DNA of 64,000 nucleotides, taken from NCBI RefSeq assembly GCF_030846195.1, contig NZ_JAVCWH010000003.1, forward strand, positions 248,001 to 312,000. The letters run 5' to 3'. The position numbers and the translations under genes are program-made. Of the stretch, positions 1-13,834 are shown piece by piece (position 1 is the first letter of the stretch; each line of letters opens with the position of its first letter). Origin of the DNA: Paracoccus yibinensis (lineage in GTDB: Bacteria > Pseudomonadota > Alphaproteobacteria > Rhodobacterales > Rhodobacteraceae). The notes under the pieces are model-generated. The model was not told where the DNA came from. It did no database searches and saw nothing but the letters and a program-made list of their open reading frames with translations.

Positions 1-1558
1 GGGCCACGGTGGCCCAAAGGTTGTAGGCCATGATGATCCCGCCGGTCAGATAGAGGACCCCGCCCAGGGCGCGCACCACGTTCATCGCGAACTTGGCCTG
101 CACGGTGTCGGCGAAGGCGTTGACCAGGAAGCCCTGGCTGTCGACCTCGCGCCACATCAGGCCCTCCATGATGCCCGACACCCACATGGATGCCGCGTAA
201 AGCACCAGGCCGATGGTGGCCAACCAGAAGTGCCAGCTGACCAGCGACAGGCTGTAGAGGCGTTCCCGGCCCCACAGACGCGGCGTCAGGTAGTAGAGCG
301 CGCCGAAGGTGATCATGCCGTTCCAGCCAAGGGCGCCGGAATGGACGTGGCCGATGGTCCAGTCGGTATAGTGCGACAGGCTGTTCACGGCCTTGATCGA
401 CATCATCGGGCCTTCGAAGGTCGCCATGCCGTAGAAGCCGACGGCCACCACCATCATGCGCAGGATCGGGTCGGTGCGCAGCTTGTCCCAGGCCCCCGAC
501 AGCGTCATCAGCCCGTTGATCATGCCCCCCCAGGACGGCATCCACAGCATGATCGAGAAGACCATCCCCAGCGTCGAGGCCCAATCAGGCAGCGCGGTGT
601 AATGCAGGTGGTGCGGACCGGCCCAGATATACAGGAAGATCAGTGCCCAGAAGTGGATGATCGACAGTTTGTAGGAATAAACCGGACGCTCGGCCTGCTT
701 CGGGATGAAGTAGTACATCATCCCCAGGAAGCCCGCGGTCAGGAAGAAGCCCACGGCGTTGTGGCCGTACCACCACTGCACCATCGCGTCCTGCACGCCC
801 GAAAACACCTGGACCGACTTCGATCCGAAGATGCTGACCGGCACCGACAGGTTGTTGACGATGTGCAGCATCGCGATGGTCACGATGAAGGCCAGGTAGA
901 ACCAGTTGGCGACGTAGATATGGGGTTCCTTGCGCTTGATCACGGTGCCCAGGAACACGGCCAGATAGGCCACCCAGACCACCGTCAGCCACCAGTCCAC
1001 ATACCATTCCGGCTCGGCATATTCCTTGGACTGCGTGGCCCCGGCGATATAGCCGGTCGCGGCCAGCACGATGAAAAGGTTGTATCCCCAGAACACGAAC
1101 CAGGCCAGGTTCCCGCCCCAGAGCCGCGCGGCCGAGGTGCGCTGCACCACATAAAAGGACGTGGCGATCAGCGCGTTGCCGCCAAAGGCAAAGATCACCG
1201 CGCTGGTATGCAGCGGCCGCAGCTTGCCGAAGTTGGTATAACCCTGCGTCAGGTCCGACAGGTTCAGCGCTGGAAAGGCAAGCTGAAAGGCAATGACCAC
1301 GCCTACCAGGAAGCCCACCACGCCCCAGAATGCCGTGGCGATCACCCCGAAGCGGACCACGTCGTCCATATACTGCGTCCGGTCGATGACGCGTGCCGGT
1401 TCGTCGACCTGGCGCAAGGACCAGACGAACATCCCGCCCGCCACCAGCATGACGACGATCGCATTGACCATATAGGCCGGATCGCGCGCCATGTTGGCGC
1501 CGATCGCGGCCAACAGCGCGATCGAGCCCAGCAAGATCAGTTTTACATAATTCCACAT
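1..1558 (-). CDS. ccoN: cbb3-type cytochrome c oxidase subunit I (partial)
   Basis: Catalytic subunit of the high-affinity cbb3 terminal oxidase, an inner-membrane proton-pumping haem-copper enzyme used at low oxygen. The frame opens with [16 protein letters not shown] and stays open for about 519 codons to the window edge, so the C-terminus lies outside. Strongly hydrophobic with many membrane segments. Haem and CuB ligand motifs are visible: RPLHTSAV (about residue 117), [11 protein letters not shown] (about 265) and GPHHLHYT (about 316). The accessory genes ccoO, ccoQ and ccoP would be expected further left. Two perfect FNR boxes upstream explain microaerobic induction. The identification is very secure; only the end is missing. 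Confidence 0.96.
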   Translation of the reverse strand, partial: MWNYVKLILLGSIALLAAIGANMARDPAYMVNAIVVMLVAGGMFVWSLRQVDEPARVIDRTQYMDDVVRFGVIATAFWGVVGFLVGVVIAFQLAFPALNLSDLTQGYTNFGKLRPLHTSAVIFAFGGNALIATSFYVVQRTSAARLWGGNLAWFVFWGYNLFIVLAATGYIAGATQSKEYAEPEWYVDWWLTVVWVAYLAVFLGTVIKRKEPHIYVANWFYLAFIVTIAMLHIVNNLSVPVSIFGSKSVQVFSGVQDAMVQWWYGHNAVGFFLTAGFLGMMYYFIPKQAERPVYSYKLSIIHFWALIFLYIWAGPHHLHYTALPDWASTLGMVFSIMLWMPSWGGMINGLMTLSGAWDKLRTDPILRMMVVAVGFYGMATFEGPMMSIKAVNSLSHYTDWTIGHVHSGALGWNGMITFGALYYLTPRLWGRERLYSLSLVSWHFWLATIGLVLYAASMWVSGIMEGLMWREVDSQGFLVNAFADTVQAKFAMNVVRALGGVLYLTGGIIMAYNLWATVA

Positions 1559-1663
1559 GGCTTCCACCTGCGTCCCTTGGCGGGAATGACCACACGGCAC
1601 GAATCGCCGCCGGACAGATCCCTTCGTCGCAGTGGGAATAAGGCGGCAGGGGCGCACGAAACC

Positions 1664-1677
1664 TTGATCTGCATCAA
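1664..1677. promoter_or_regulatory. FNR box 1 (TTGATCTGCATCAA)
   Basis: Perfect TTGAT-N4-ATCAA palindrome in the divergent ccoN / universal stress protein intergenic region. It lies 106 bp upstream of the ccoN start and 79 bp before the stress-protein start. FNR-type regulators (FnrP in Paracoccus) bind this sequence and induce cco genes at low oxygen. Confidence 0.9.
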
Positions 1678-1687
1678 GTTCGGCGGT

Positions 1688-1701
1688 TTGATTCCGATCA
1701 A
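1688..1701. promoter_or_regulatory. FNR box 2 (TTGATTCCGATCAA)
   Basis: Second perfect TTGAT-N4-ATCAA palindrome, 24 bp centre to centre from the first. It is closer to the universal stress protein gene. The pair suggests one site per divergent promoter, or cooperative control of both. Confidence 0.88.
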
Positions 1702-1756
1702 GGCTGGGCCGTGGCGAAACCGCCATCCTGCGCCTGCCCGATCAGAGGAGACCGAC

Positions 1757-2593
1757 ATGGGTTACAAAAGCATCCTGACCGTCCTGTCCGATCCCCGCCA
1801 AATGCCCCAGCTTGACGCGGCGGCAGCCCTTGCCGCGCGCGAGGACGGGCATCTGTCGGTTCTCAGCCTCGGCCTGGACCATACGCAGGTCGGTTACTAC
1901 TTCCCGAACGGTATGCCCTATGCCTTCCAGGACGCCATCGACATGGCGGTGGAACAGGCGGGCGATCTGGACAGGCAGGTCCGGCAGCATCTTGGCCGCT
2001 ACAGCGACCTTCGCTGGTCGTCCGAGGCCGCCGTGGCCCAGATCGGCGGCATCGCCAATCTTGTCGGGATGCGCGCACGGTTTTCCGACCTGACCGTCCT
2101 GGCCCGCCCCTATGGCGAGGATGCCCCCGGCGAGGCCGAGGCCGTGGTCGAGGCCGCGCTGTTCGAGGGCTGCTGCCCCGTCCTGGTCCTTCCGGGCACC
2201 GCCCTGCCCGCCGATCCGCCGGGAAAGGTGCTGATCGCCTGGAACCAGTCGATCGAGGCCTTGGCCGCCGTCCGCCGCGCCCTGCCGCTGTTGCAGGCTG
2301 CCGGTTCGGTCGAGATCACCGTGATCGACCCGCGCGGCGGCGCCGATGGCTCGGAGCCCGGAGCCCCCTTGGCGCAGATGCTGACCCGCCACGGCGTCCA
2401 TGCCGATATCACCGTCCTGGCCCGCACCGCCGCGACCGTCAGCGAGGAGATCAACCGCCGCGCGACCGAGATCGGCGCGGATCTGGTGGTGATGGGGGCC
2501 TATGGCCATTCCCGCTTCCGCCAGGCAATCCTGGGCGGGGCCACGCGCAACATGCTGGAAAAGGCGAAGGTGCCGGTTCTGATGGCCCGCTGA
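1757..2593 (+). CDS. universal stress protein, tandem UspA domains
   Basis: A 278-residue cytoplasmic protein with two UspA-like domains. The second carries the ATP-binding type signature DLVVMGAYGHSRFRQAILGG followed by a TRNMLEKAKVPVLMAR ending, typical of the family. The start is set by a Shine-Dalgarno AGAGGAG at 1744-1750, six bases before ATG; the frame is open far upstream, but that part is antisense to ccoN. Usp proteins next to ccoN genes are common in alphaproteobacteria and are usually induced by low oxygen through FNR, which the two boxes support here. The precise role (ATP or nucleotide sensing under energy stress) is not known. Confidence 0.93.
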   Translation: MGYKSILTVLSDPRQMPQLDAAAALAAREDGHLSVLSLGLDHTQVGYYFPNGMPYAFQDAIDMAVEQAGDLDRQVRQHLGRYSDLRWSSEAAVAQIGGIANLVGMRARFSDLTVLARPYGEDAPGEAEAVVEAALFEGCCPVLVLPGTALPADPPGKVLIAWNQSIEALAAVRRALPLLQAAGSVEITVIDPRGGADGSEPGAPLAQMLTRHGVHADITVLARTAATVSEEINRRATEIGADLVVMGAYGHSRFRQAILGGATRNMLEKAKVPVLMAR

Positions 2594-2608
2594 ACGCCCG
2601 CGGCTGGT

Positions 2609-3862
2609 TCAGGCGACCAGCCGCGTCCCGTCATGCCCCGCGATGCGCAGGTCCATCAGCGCGCCTTCGGGCTGGTCGCTGGCGAAGGATACTTCGGTGA
2701 ACTGTTCGGTCCGGCCCAGGCGCGGGCCTTCGGTCAGGACGCGATGCGTCTGGCCTACCTGCGCATCCAGGTGGCGGCGCAGCGCGGCCTCGCCCGTCTC
2801 GCGCAGGCGGGCGGCGCGGTCGCGGATCACCGGGCCTTTCACGGCAGGCATCCGCGCGGCGGGCGTCCCTTTGCGCGGGGAAAACGGGAAGACATGCAGG
2901 AAGGTCAGCCCGCAATCCTCCACCAGCTTCACGCTGTTCTCGAACATCGCATCGGTCTCGGTCGGGAAACCGGCGATGATGTCGGCGCCGAAGACGATGT
3001 CGGGGCGCAGCCGCCGTGCTTCCTCGCAGAAGCGGATCGCGTCGTCGCGCAGATGGCGGCGCTTCATCCGCTTCAGGATCATGTCGTCGCCCGCCTGCAA
3101 TGACAGGTGCAAATGCGGCATCAGGCGCGGTTCCGTGGCGATGGCCAGCATCAGGTTTTCATCCGCCTCGATCGAATCGATGCTGCTGATGCGCAGGCGC
3201 GGCAGATCCGGGACCAGCCGCAGGATGCGCATCACCAGATCGCCAAGGCGTGGCGTGCCGGGCAGGTCGGCGCCCCAGCTTGTCAGGTCCACGCCGGTCA
3301 GCACGACCTCGTTGAAGCCGCGCCCCACCAGGCGCTTGATCTGTTCCACCACCACACCCGCAGGCACCGACCGCGAATTGCCCCGCCCGAAGGGGATGAT
3401 GCAGAAGGTGCAGCGGTGGTCGCAGCCGTTCTGGACCTGGACATAGGCGCGGTGGCGGCCGAACCCGTCGATCAGGTGGCCCGCCGTTTCACGCACCGAC
3501 ATGATGTCATCGACACGGATCTTTTCGGTTTCCCCGATCAGGTCGGGCGCGCGCAGGCCCTGCCAAGTTTCCGGCTGCATCTTCTCGTGATTGCCGATGA
3601 CGCGGGTGACCTCGGGCATCTGCGCGAAGGTTTCGGGTTCGGTCTGGGCGGCGCAGCCGGTCACGATCACCGGCGCGCCGGGGTTTTCGCGCGCCAGGCG
3701 GCGGATTTCCTGGCGGGCCTTGCGCACGGCCTCGGCGGTCACCGCGCAGGTGTTGACGACCACGGCGCCGGACAGGCCCGCGGCTTCGGCCATCTCCTTC
3801 ATCGCCTCGGTTTCATAGGCGTTGAGGCGGCAGCCGAGGGTAGAAAAGACAGGCGCGGTCAT
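2609..3862 (-). CDS. mtaB: tRNA (N6-L-threonylcarbamoyladenosine(37)-C2)-methylthiotransferase
   Basis: Radical-SAM methylthiotransferase that turns t6A37 into ms2t6A37 in ANN-decoding tRNAs. About 417 residues. The N-terminal UPF0004 domain carries the cysteines for the auxiliary cluster (TLGCRLN, NTCAV, GCAAQ). The radical SAM motif is CDHRCTFCIIPFGRG near residue 150, and a TRAM-like C-terminus follows. The ATG at 3862 overlaps the dapF stop (ATGA), which favours it over the ATG four codons upstream. Translational coupling with dapF is likely. MiaB is the main alternative, but the short N-terminus and overall sequence fit MtaB. Confidence 0.92.
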   Translation of the reverse strand: MTAPVFSTLGCRLNAYETEAMKEMAEAAGLSGAVVVNTCAVTAEAVRKARQEIRRLARENPGAPVIVTGCAAQTEPETFAQMPEVTRVIGNHEKMQPETWQGLRAPDLIGETEKIRVDDIMSVRETAGHLIDGFGRHRAYVQVQNGCDHRCTFCIIPFGRGNSRSVPAGVVVEQIKRLVGRGFNEVVLTGVDLTSWGADLPGTPRLGDLVMRILRLVPDLPRLRISSIDSIEADENLMLAIATEPRLMPHLHLSLQAGDDMILKRMKRRHLRDDAIRFCEEARRLRPDIVFGADIIAGFPTETDAMFENSVKLVEDCGLTFLHVFPFSPRKGTPAARMPAVKGPVIRDRAARLRETGEAALRRHLDAQVGQTHRVLTEGPRLGRTEQFTEVSFASDQPEGALMDLRIAGHDGTRLVA

Positions 3863-4689
3863 GATGCCAGCCATTCAGGTGTCAGGACGCCCGAAAAGAC
3901 ATGCGCCGTCGGCCCTTCCATCCAGACGCCGTCGTCGCGCCAGTCGATCCGCAGCACGCCGCCCGGCACGTTCACGGTGACGCGCCGCCCGGTGAGCCCG
4001 CGCCGGGCCGCGGCCACGGCGGCAGCACAGGAGCAGGACCCCGAGGCCAGCGTCGGCCCCGTGCCGCGCTCCCAGATGCGCAGGATGATCTCGTCGGCCG
4101 AGACGACCTGCACGACCTCGACATTGGTGCGCTGCGGATAAAGGGGGTGGTGTTCCATCGCAGGGCCAAAACTCGCCAGATCGACGAAGGCCGCGTCGTC
4201 CACGAAAAAGGTCACATGCGGATTGCCCATGCCGGTCGCCACCGGATCGCCGTCGATGGGCAGGTGGTCGATGTCCACGTCTTGCGCCAGGGGGATCGCG
4301 CGCCAGTCCAGCACCGGCGGCCCCATGTTCACCCGCGTCAGGCCTTGGCCCGCATCTTCGGCCAGCAGCACGCCATGGTCGGTCCGCAAGCTCAGCCGGT
4401 CGCGGCCTGTTTCGTCCATCACGAACCGGGCGATGCAGCGGGTCGCGTTCCCGCAGGCCGCACTGACGGAACCGTCGGCGTTCCAGAAGCGCAGCCGGAC
4501 ATCCGCCTGGTCGTCCGCCTCGATGGTGGCAAGCTGGTCGAAACCCACCCCGCGCTGGCGGTCCGCGATGCGCGCCACCACCCCGGCCAAGGGGGCGGCG
4601 CCCCCGGCACGCAGGTCCAGGACGACGAAATCGTTGCCAAGCCCATGCATCTTCATGAAGGGCAGGCCGGGGGCGGATTTTCTGTTCAT
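3859..4689 (-). CDS. dapF: diaminopimelate epimerase
   Basis: PLP-independent racemase converting LL- to meso-diaminopimelate for lysine and peptidoglycan synthesis. 276 residues, the normal size. The N-terminus holds the family sequence MKMHGLGNDFVVLD; the annotated start adds 11 residues before it. The two catalytic cysteines sit in SAACGNATRC and ASGSCSCAAAVAA. It overlaps mtaB by four bases as the upstream gene of a two-gene operon, an arrangement often seen in Rhodobacteraceae. Confidence 0.96.
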   Translation of the reverse strand: MNRKSAPGLPFMKMHGLGNDFVVLDLRAGGAAPLAGVVARIADRQRGVGFDQLATIEADDQADVRLRFWNADGSVSAACGNATRCIARFVMDETGRDRLSLRTDHGVLLAEDAGQGLTRVNMGPPVLDWRAIPLAQDVDIDHLPIDGDPVATGMGNPHVTFFVDDAAFVDLASFGPAMEHHPLYPQRTNVEVVQVVSADEIILRIWERGTGPTLASGSCSCAAAVAAARRGLTGRRVTVNVPGGVLRIDWRDDGVWMEGPTAHVFSGVLTPEWLAS

Positions 4690-4783
4690 GCGCGTCCTAT
4701 AATCCCTGCCGGAAATTTCCGCCAGTGCCCGTGTCTTTTCCGCTTGACGCCCCCGGCAGCCCCCCCTAGTAAGCGCCCGTGTT

Positions 4784-4859
4784 GGGCCCGTAGCTCAGTT
4801 GGTAGAGCAACTGACTTTTAATCAGTGGGTCACAGGTTCGAATCCTGTCGGGCTCACCA
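4784..4859 (+). tRNA. tRNA-Lys (anticodon TTT)
   Basis: Complete cloverleaf of 76 nt including an encoded CCA. The acceptor stem GGGCCCG pairs with CGGGCTC. The anticodon stem-loop ACTGA-CTTTTAA-TCAGT puts TTT at positions 34-36. The T-arm is CACAG-GTTCGAA-TCCTGTC-like, with the standard GTTCGAATC loop. It is followed directly by an intrinsic terminator. Confidence 0.97.
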
Positions 4860-4871
4860 TATGTCAAATCA

Positions 4872-4909
4872 AGGGCCTGGGCCGAAAAGCCCAGGCCCTG
4901 ATCTTTTTT
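4872..4909 (+). terminator. intrinsic terminator of tRNA-Lys
   Basis: An 11-bp perfect stem (AGGGCCTGGGC / GCCCAGGCCCT) with a six-base loop, followed by GATC and a run of six T. It lies 13 bp after the tRNA CCA end. Confidence 0.92.
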
Positions 4910-4935
4910 GCCATGCTGAAAGTTCGTCGTGCCAC

Positions 4936-4963
4936 GAAAAAGGGCGCGCATCGCTGCGCGCCC
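4936..4963 (-). terminator. intrinsic terminator of gltB
   Basis: Read on the minus strand: GGGCGCGCA, a GCGA loop, then TGCGCGCCC and five to six T. It lies about 20 bp after the gltB stop and closes the glt operon. It is back to back with the tRNA terminator. Confidence 0.9.
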
Positions 4964-4985
4964 GATCTTCGTGTGAGGCCCCGCC

Positions 4986-9521
<4,536 letters not shown>

Positions 9522-9523
9522 CG

Positions 9524-10216
9524 CTAGGCCCTTTCGTGGATAAGCTGCGTCAGCAACTGATCGCAGTCGTATTGCGGTTCGGTGTCCCCGAAGCCCGGCT
9601 CGCCCGGAAAGGCGAAGGTGACGGGGCTGTCATTGGTTTCCTGGCGCTGCCCGGTCCAGTCGGACTGGGTTTCAATCCCGCCATAGAAGCGGCCCATCTT
9701 GCGGCTGACGAATTGCTGGCCGCTGCGTTCGATCAGCAATTCGCCATCGGCGCCATAGGTCTTGAGCTGGAAGCGCGTGACCTCCAGCGGCTGTCCGTCG
9801 ATCTCGACCTTTTCGCCGGTCAGGATGTCCTGACCCACATGGCGCAGGCGTTCGCCGGTGTTCGATTCGGTCCAGAAGTCAAAGCTGTCCTCACCCGTTT
9901 CCAGCAGGGTGCGGAAGCTTGCATGGTCCTTGGACCGTTCCACCAGGAAATCCGCCAGACCGGTGTTCGGATCGCTGCTTTCGACCCAGCGGGTTTCGGC
10001 GTCGATGCGCGACAGATGGCGCAGCCCGTCCTCGCCGAAGATCGCGCTGCGCTGATCGCCGGCGGGATCGGCCTTGCAGATGTAATACTGGCTGACCGAA
10101 CAGCCCCGGTTCTGGACCGTGGCCTGCAACTGGCAACCGCTGGGCGGGACGAAATTGGCGGCATGGCCGGCACTCGCCGCCAGGGCCAGCCCGAGGGACA
10201 GGATGATCCGCAGCAT
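9524..10216 (-). CDS. exported protein of unknown function within the glt operon
   Basis: A 230-residue protein that I do not recognise as a named family. It has a clear Sec signal peptide (MLRIILSLGLALAASAGHA, with cleavage after AHA-type GHA). The mature part is hydrophilic and holds several cysteines (SGCQLQ, NRGCSVSQYYICKAD and a C-terminal YDCDQLL), which could form disulfides in the periplasm. It sits between gltD (7 bp away) and gltB (2 bp away), so it must be co-transcribed with them. A periplasmic protein in a cytosolic nitrogen-assimilation operon is unexpected, and nothing in the sequence shows its role. Confidence 0.85.
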   Translation of the reverse strand: MLRIILSLGLALAASAGHAANFVPPSGCQLQATVQNRGCSVSQYYICKADPAGDQRSAIFGEDGLRHLSRIDAETRWVESSDPNTGLADFLVERSKDHASFRTLLETGEDSFDFWTESNTGERLRHVGQDILTGEKVEIDGQPLEVTRFQLKTYGADGELLIERSGQQFVSRKMGRFYGGIETQSDWTGQRQETNDSPVTFAFPGEPGFGDTEPQYDCDQLLTQLIHERA

Positions 10217-10223
10217 CGCGGGC

Positions 10224-11720
10224 CTACTCTGCCGCCAGGCGGGCCGCGCCGGTCAGATAACCGGCGATGGATTCGGCGGCCTCGCGTCCGTCGCGGATCG
10301 CCCAGACAACCAGCGAGGCGCCGCGCACGATGTCGCCCACGGCGAAGACGCCGGGCAGGCTGGTCTGGTGGGTCTGGAAATTGGCCTTGATCGTGCCCCA
10401 GCGTGTCACCTCCAGCCCATCGACGCCCCACAGTTTGGGCAGATCCTCGGGTTCGAAGCCCAGGGCCTTGATGACCAGATCGGCAGGTTCGTCGTAATCG
10501 GCGCCCTCGATCAGTTCGGGCGACTGACGGCCCGACACGTCCGGCGCGCCCAGGCGCATCTTCTGGATCCCGACCGAGGCGATCTGCATCACCGTGCGTA
10601 CCGGCCCATCGACGTCGGCCTCCTGGTTCGCGGCAAAATCGCCGGCGACATGGCCGATGAACTTGCCTGGCGCCGACATCCAGACGAACTCGACGCCTTC
10701 CTCCTCGGCGTTCTGGACCTCGCGCTGGCTGCCCGGCATGTTGGCGCGGTCCCGGCGATACAGGCACTTGACCGACAAGGCACCCTGGCGGATCGCGGTC
10801 CGCACGCAGTCCATGGCGGTGTCGCCGCCGCCGATGACGATCACGCGCTTGCCGCGGGCGTTCAGTTCGCCGTCTTCGTAATCCGGCACCTCGTCGCCGA
10901 AATCGACCTTGTTGGACGCGGTCAGATAGTCTATGGCCCGCACCACGCCACCCGCATCGGCATTGTCGATGTCCAGGTCGCGCGTCTTGTAGACGCCCGT
11001 GGCGATCAGCACGGCATCATGCTTGCCCCGGATCGCGTCGAAGCTGATATCCTCGCCCACGTTGCAGTTCAGAACGAATTCGACGCCGCCGTCCTCCAGC
11101 CATCGGTTGCGGCGCATGACCACGTCCTTTTCCAGCTTGAAACCGGGGATGCCATAGGTCATCAGCCCGCCCGCGCGGTCGTAGCGGTCATAGACGGTGA
11201 CCTGGAATCCCTGACGGCGCAGCATGTCGGCGGCGGCAAGCCCACCCGGGCCCGCGCCGATGATGCCCACGCTTTCGGCGCGTTCGATCACGGGGGCGGC
11301 AGGCTTGACCCAGCCCATCTCCCAGGCGGTGTCGGTGATGTATTTCTCGATCGAGCCGATGGTGACGGTGCCGTGGCCCGACTGCTCGATCACGCAGTTG
11401 CCTTCGCAAAGCCGGTCCTGCGGGCAGATGCGGCCGCAGATTTCCGGGAAGGTATTGGTCGATTGGCTGACGCGATAGGCTTCTTCCAGACGCCCTTCGG
11501 CAGTCAGGCGCAGCCAGTCGGGGATGTTGTTGTGCAGCGGGCAATGGCTTTGGCAATAGGGCACGCCGCACTGGCTGCACCGGCTGGCCTGTTCCGCCGC
11601 CTTGGCATCGGCGAATTCGCGATAGATTTCGTGGAAGTCTTCGCTGCGCTCGGCGGCCGAACGTTTCTCGGGCATCTCGCGCGGGGTCGAGACGAACTTG
11701 AGCATTTTCTGCGTGGCCAT
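10224..11720 (-). CDS. gltD: glutamate synthase (NADPH) small subunit
   Basis: Beta subunit of GOGAT: takes electrons from NADPH through FAD and 4Fe-4S clusters to the large subunit. 498 residues. The N-terminal cluster cysteines are in RCSQCGVPYCQSHCP and CGRICPQDRLCEGNC. The FAD-binding GxGxxG is GAGPGGLAAADMLRRQG, and the NADPH-binding site is GGGDTAMDC. It is the first gene of the glt run; the region upstream carries a 13-bp inverted repeat that may be its operator. Confidence 0.97.
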   Translation of the reverse strand: MATQKMLKFVSTPREMPEKRSAAERSEDFHEIYREFADAKAAEQASRCSQCGVPYCQSHCPLHNNIPDWLRLTAEGRLEEAYRVSQSTNTFPEICGRICPQDRLCEGNCVIEQSGHGTVTIGSIEKYITDTAWEMGWVKPAAPVIERAESVGIIGAGPGGLAAADMLRRQGFQVTVYDRYDRAGGLMTYGIPGFKLEKDVVMRRNRWLEDGGVEFVLNCNVGEDISFDAIRGKHDAVLIATGVYKTRDLDIDNADAGGVVRAIDYLTASNKVDFGDEVPDYEDGELNARGKRVIVIGGGDTAMDCVRTAIRQGALSVKCLYRRDRANMPGSQREVQNAEEEGVEFVWMSAPGKFIGHVAGDFAANQEADVDGPVRTVMQIASVGIQKMRLGAPDVSGRQSPELIEGADYDEPADLVIKALGFEPEDLPKLWGVDGLEVTRWGTIKANFQTHQTSLPGVFAVGDIVRGASLVVWAIRDGREAAESIAGYLTGAARLAAE

Positions 11721-11787
11721 GGCTGCGCGACCTTCCGATGACAGGAGCTTCCGCAGACGCAGTAAACCAAGCCCCCAGTCATTAAAA

Positions 11788-11870
11788 GTCAGTCATGCTG
11801 ACCTAATACGCATATTTCTTATTCGAAGTGCAAAAAGCCTGCTCTCGGGGCGAATATTTAGGTCAGCATG
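11788..11870. promoter_or_regulatory. inverted-repeat pair upstream of gltD (candidate operator)
   Basis: CATGCTGACCTAA at 11794-11806 and its exact reverse complement TTAGGTCAGCATG at 11858-11870 are separated by 51 bp. The left arm also sits inside a smaller palindrome, GTCAG-TCATG-CTGAC (11788-11802). They lie 74 to 150 bp upstream of the gltD start and just after the uppP stop. Two sites this far apart fit a regulator binding as paired dimers with looping; a long-range hairpin is less likely because the loop holds unpaired AT-rich sequence. Confidence 0.5.
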
Positions 11871-11872
11871 CG

Positions 11873-12676
11873 TTACCAACCCGCCGAAATCGCCAGCAAA
11901 GCAATGCCACCGACGATGATCCTCCACCAACCGAACAGCGCATAGCCATGCTGCGAGACATAGCCCAGCAGCCAGCGGACCACGATCAACGCGGTCAGGA
12001 AGGCTGCCACAAAGCCGATGGCGATATTACCCAATGCGCTTGCGTCCAGAAGGTCGCGATTCTTGATCAGGTCCAGGGTAAAGGCGCCCAGCATGGTGGG
12101 CATCGCCAGAAAGAACGAAAACTCGGCCGCTGCGCGCTTGTTCGCGCCCAGCAGCAAGGCCCCCACGATGGTCGCGCCTGATCGCGACACGCCGGGAACC
12201 ATGGCAATGCACTGAAACAGACCAATCTTGAAGGCCACGGACAGGGGCAGATCCTCGGCCCTGTCATAGACGGGATGATCGGCGCGGCGATCCACCCACA
12301 GCAGCACGATCCCGCCCAGGATCAGCATGACGGCGATCAGGATCGGCGTCTCGAACAGCACCGACTTGATGAAGCCATGCGCTAGGACGCCCACGATCGC
12401 GGCGGGCAGGAAGGCCAGCAGCACCGCCATGACAAAGCGGCGGGCGGCCGGGTCACGGGGGGCCGATGTCAGGATCTGAACGATCCGTGCCGAATAGACC
12501 CCCAGGATCGCCAGCAGCGCACCCAACTGGATCAGCACCTCGAAACTGCGGCCGGGCGAATCGAAGCCCAGGAAATGACCTGCCAACAGGATGTGCCCGG
12601 TGGACGACACCGGAATGAATTCGGTCAGGCCCTCGAGGATCCCGAGGACCGCGGCAACGATCGTGTTGGATTCCAT
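11873..12676 (-). CDS. uppP: undecaprenyl-diphosphatase
   Basis: Integral membrane phosphatase (BacA family) that recycles undecaprenyl diphosphate, the lipid carrier of peptidoglycan synthesis; overexpression confers bacitracin resistance. 267 residues with about eight membrane segments. Both family signatures are present: [14 protein letters not shown] near the N-terminus and [17 protein letters not shown] near residue 160. Its ATG overlaps the stop of the NDUFA9-like gene by one base (TGATG), so the two are probably coupled. Confidence 0.96.
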   Translation of the reverse strand: MESNTIVAAVLGILEGLTEFIPVSSTGHILLAGHFLGFDSPGRSFEVLIQLGALLAILGVYSARIVQILTSAPRDPAARRFVMAVLLAFLPAAIVGVLAHGFIKSVLFETPILIAVMLILGGIVLLWVDRRADHPVYDRAEDLPLSVAFKIGLFQCIAMVPGVSRSGATIVGALLLGANKRAAAEFSFFLAMPTMLGAFTLDLIKNRDLLDASALGNIAIGFVAAFLTALIVVRWLLGYVSQHGYALFGWWRIIVGGIALLAISAGW

Positions 12677-13662
12677 CAGTCGGCGCGCAGGTTCTTGGCC
12701 GACCGCTTGATCGCGTCATACTGCCCGGACGGGCGGAAGCGCCACAGATAGTCGTCGATCACCGCCTCGGCGGCGACCGGCTGGATGCCCAGGTCGTCGA
12801 ACCCCCTGGCGTCCGGGGCGACCACGTTATCCTTGCGCAGCAAGGCGATCTGGTCGCGGGTCAGCAGGGAATTGGTGAACAGCCCACCCGTCACGAATTG
12901 CAGAACGCCCAAGACGCGCGCACCCAGGTTCGCCGCCCAGAACGGCAGGCCGATCACGCCGCGGCGGCGCATGGTGGCGCGCAGGACCTGATCCGCCACA
13001 TCCTTGACCGTCATCACATCGGGGCCGCCCAGTTCATAGATGCCGGGCGCAGCCTCGCCCGTGGCGCCCTTCACGGCGGCCATGGCCACGTCATCGACAA
13101 AGACCGGCTGCATCCGGGTTCTGGCGCCGACGACCGGCAGAATGGGTCCAAGGCGCGTCATCGCGGCAAAGAGGTTATAGAAACTGTCGCCTGGCCCGAA
13201 CATCACCGAGGGGCGCAAGATCACCGCATCGGGACGATGGCGCAGCACCGCCGCCTCTCCGCGCGCCTTGCCGGCGATATAGGGGCTGTCCGATTCGGCA
13301 TCGACCCCCAGGCCGGAGACATGGACGACCCGCGCCACACCCATTTCGTTCGACAGGCGAGCGATCCGTTCGGCGCCGTCTTCAAAGACGGACTTGAAGG
13401 TGCTTTTCCCTTTGGGGGTCAGGATGTTCACACAGTTCACCACCGCATCGGCGCCAACCATTGCGGCCCGCACGGACAGATCGTCGCGGATGTTGCACAG
13501 CACCGGCTGGACTTGGCCCACCGACCCATAGGTGCGGGTGAACAGCGCCTCGTCCGGGCGGCGGACGGCGATGCGGACGCGCCAGCCCTGCTTGGCCATC
13601 AGCCGCGCGACATGCCGGCCCAGAAAGCCCGACCCGCCGAAAATCGTGACCAGTTTCGCCAT
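12676..13662 (-). CDS. complex I NDUFA9-like NAD(P)-binding protein
   Basis: Atypical short-chain dehydrogenase of about 328 residues. The N-terminus [22 protein letters not shown] is the Rossmann GxxGxxG motif, and [16 protein letters not shown] and [20 protein letters not shown] are typical of bacterial relatives of mitochondrial NDUFA9. The start at 13662 follows a GGAGG Shine-Dalgarno; the open frame continues upstream to 13788 without support. It is usually annotated as a complex I NDUFA9 subunit family protein, but a role in complex I is not established in bacteria. It is coupled to uppP. Confidence 0.9.
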   Translation of the reverse strand: MAKLVTIFGGSGFLGRHVARLMAKQGWRVRIAVRRPDEALFTRTYGSVGQVQPVLCNIRDDLSVRAAMVGADAVVNCVNILTPKGKSTFKSVFEDGAERIARLSNEMGVARVVHVSGLGVDAESDSPYIAGKARGEAAVLRHRPDAVILRPSVMFGPGDSFYNLFAAMTRLGPILPVVGARTRMQPVFVDDVAMAAVKGATGEAAPGIYELGGPDVMTVKDVADQVLRATMRRRGVIGLPFWAANLGARVLGVLQFVTGGLFTNSLLTRDQIALLRKDNVVAPDARGFDDLGIQPVAAEAVIDDYLWRFRPSGQYDAIKRSAKNLRAD

Positions 13663-13834
13663 GGGCGTCTCGCCTCCTTCATGCCGATGCCTGGGCGTTC
13701 CATACCCCTGCGCGCGTCCCGCGACAAGACAAGGGTCGGGCGGCGCGTGATGCGTCAGGATTTCGCAAGATTTCTTCTCGACCCCCATTGACGCCCCCCG
13801 CGACTGCCTTTAGAGACCCGCCTCACACCAGTTG

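Noticed and set aside
230-1756. N-terminal extension of the universal stress protein to a start at 230
   Set aside because: The extension is antisense to ccoN and low in plausible protein composition; a strong ribosome-binding site marks the ATG at 1757.
4766-4951. Open frame on the minus strand across tRNA-Lys encoding a PDRIRTCDPLIKSQLLYQLSYG-like peptide (shown in part)
   Set aside because: It is the antisense of the tRNA and its flanks, a well-known false gene in many annotations.
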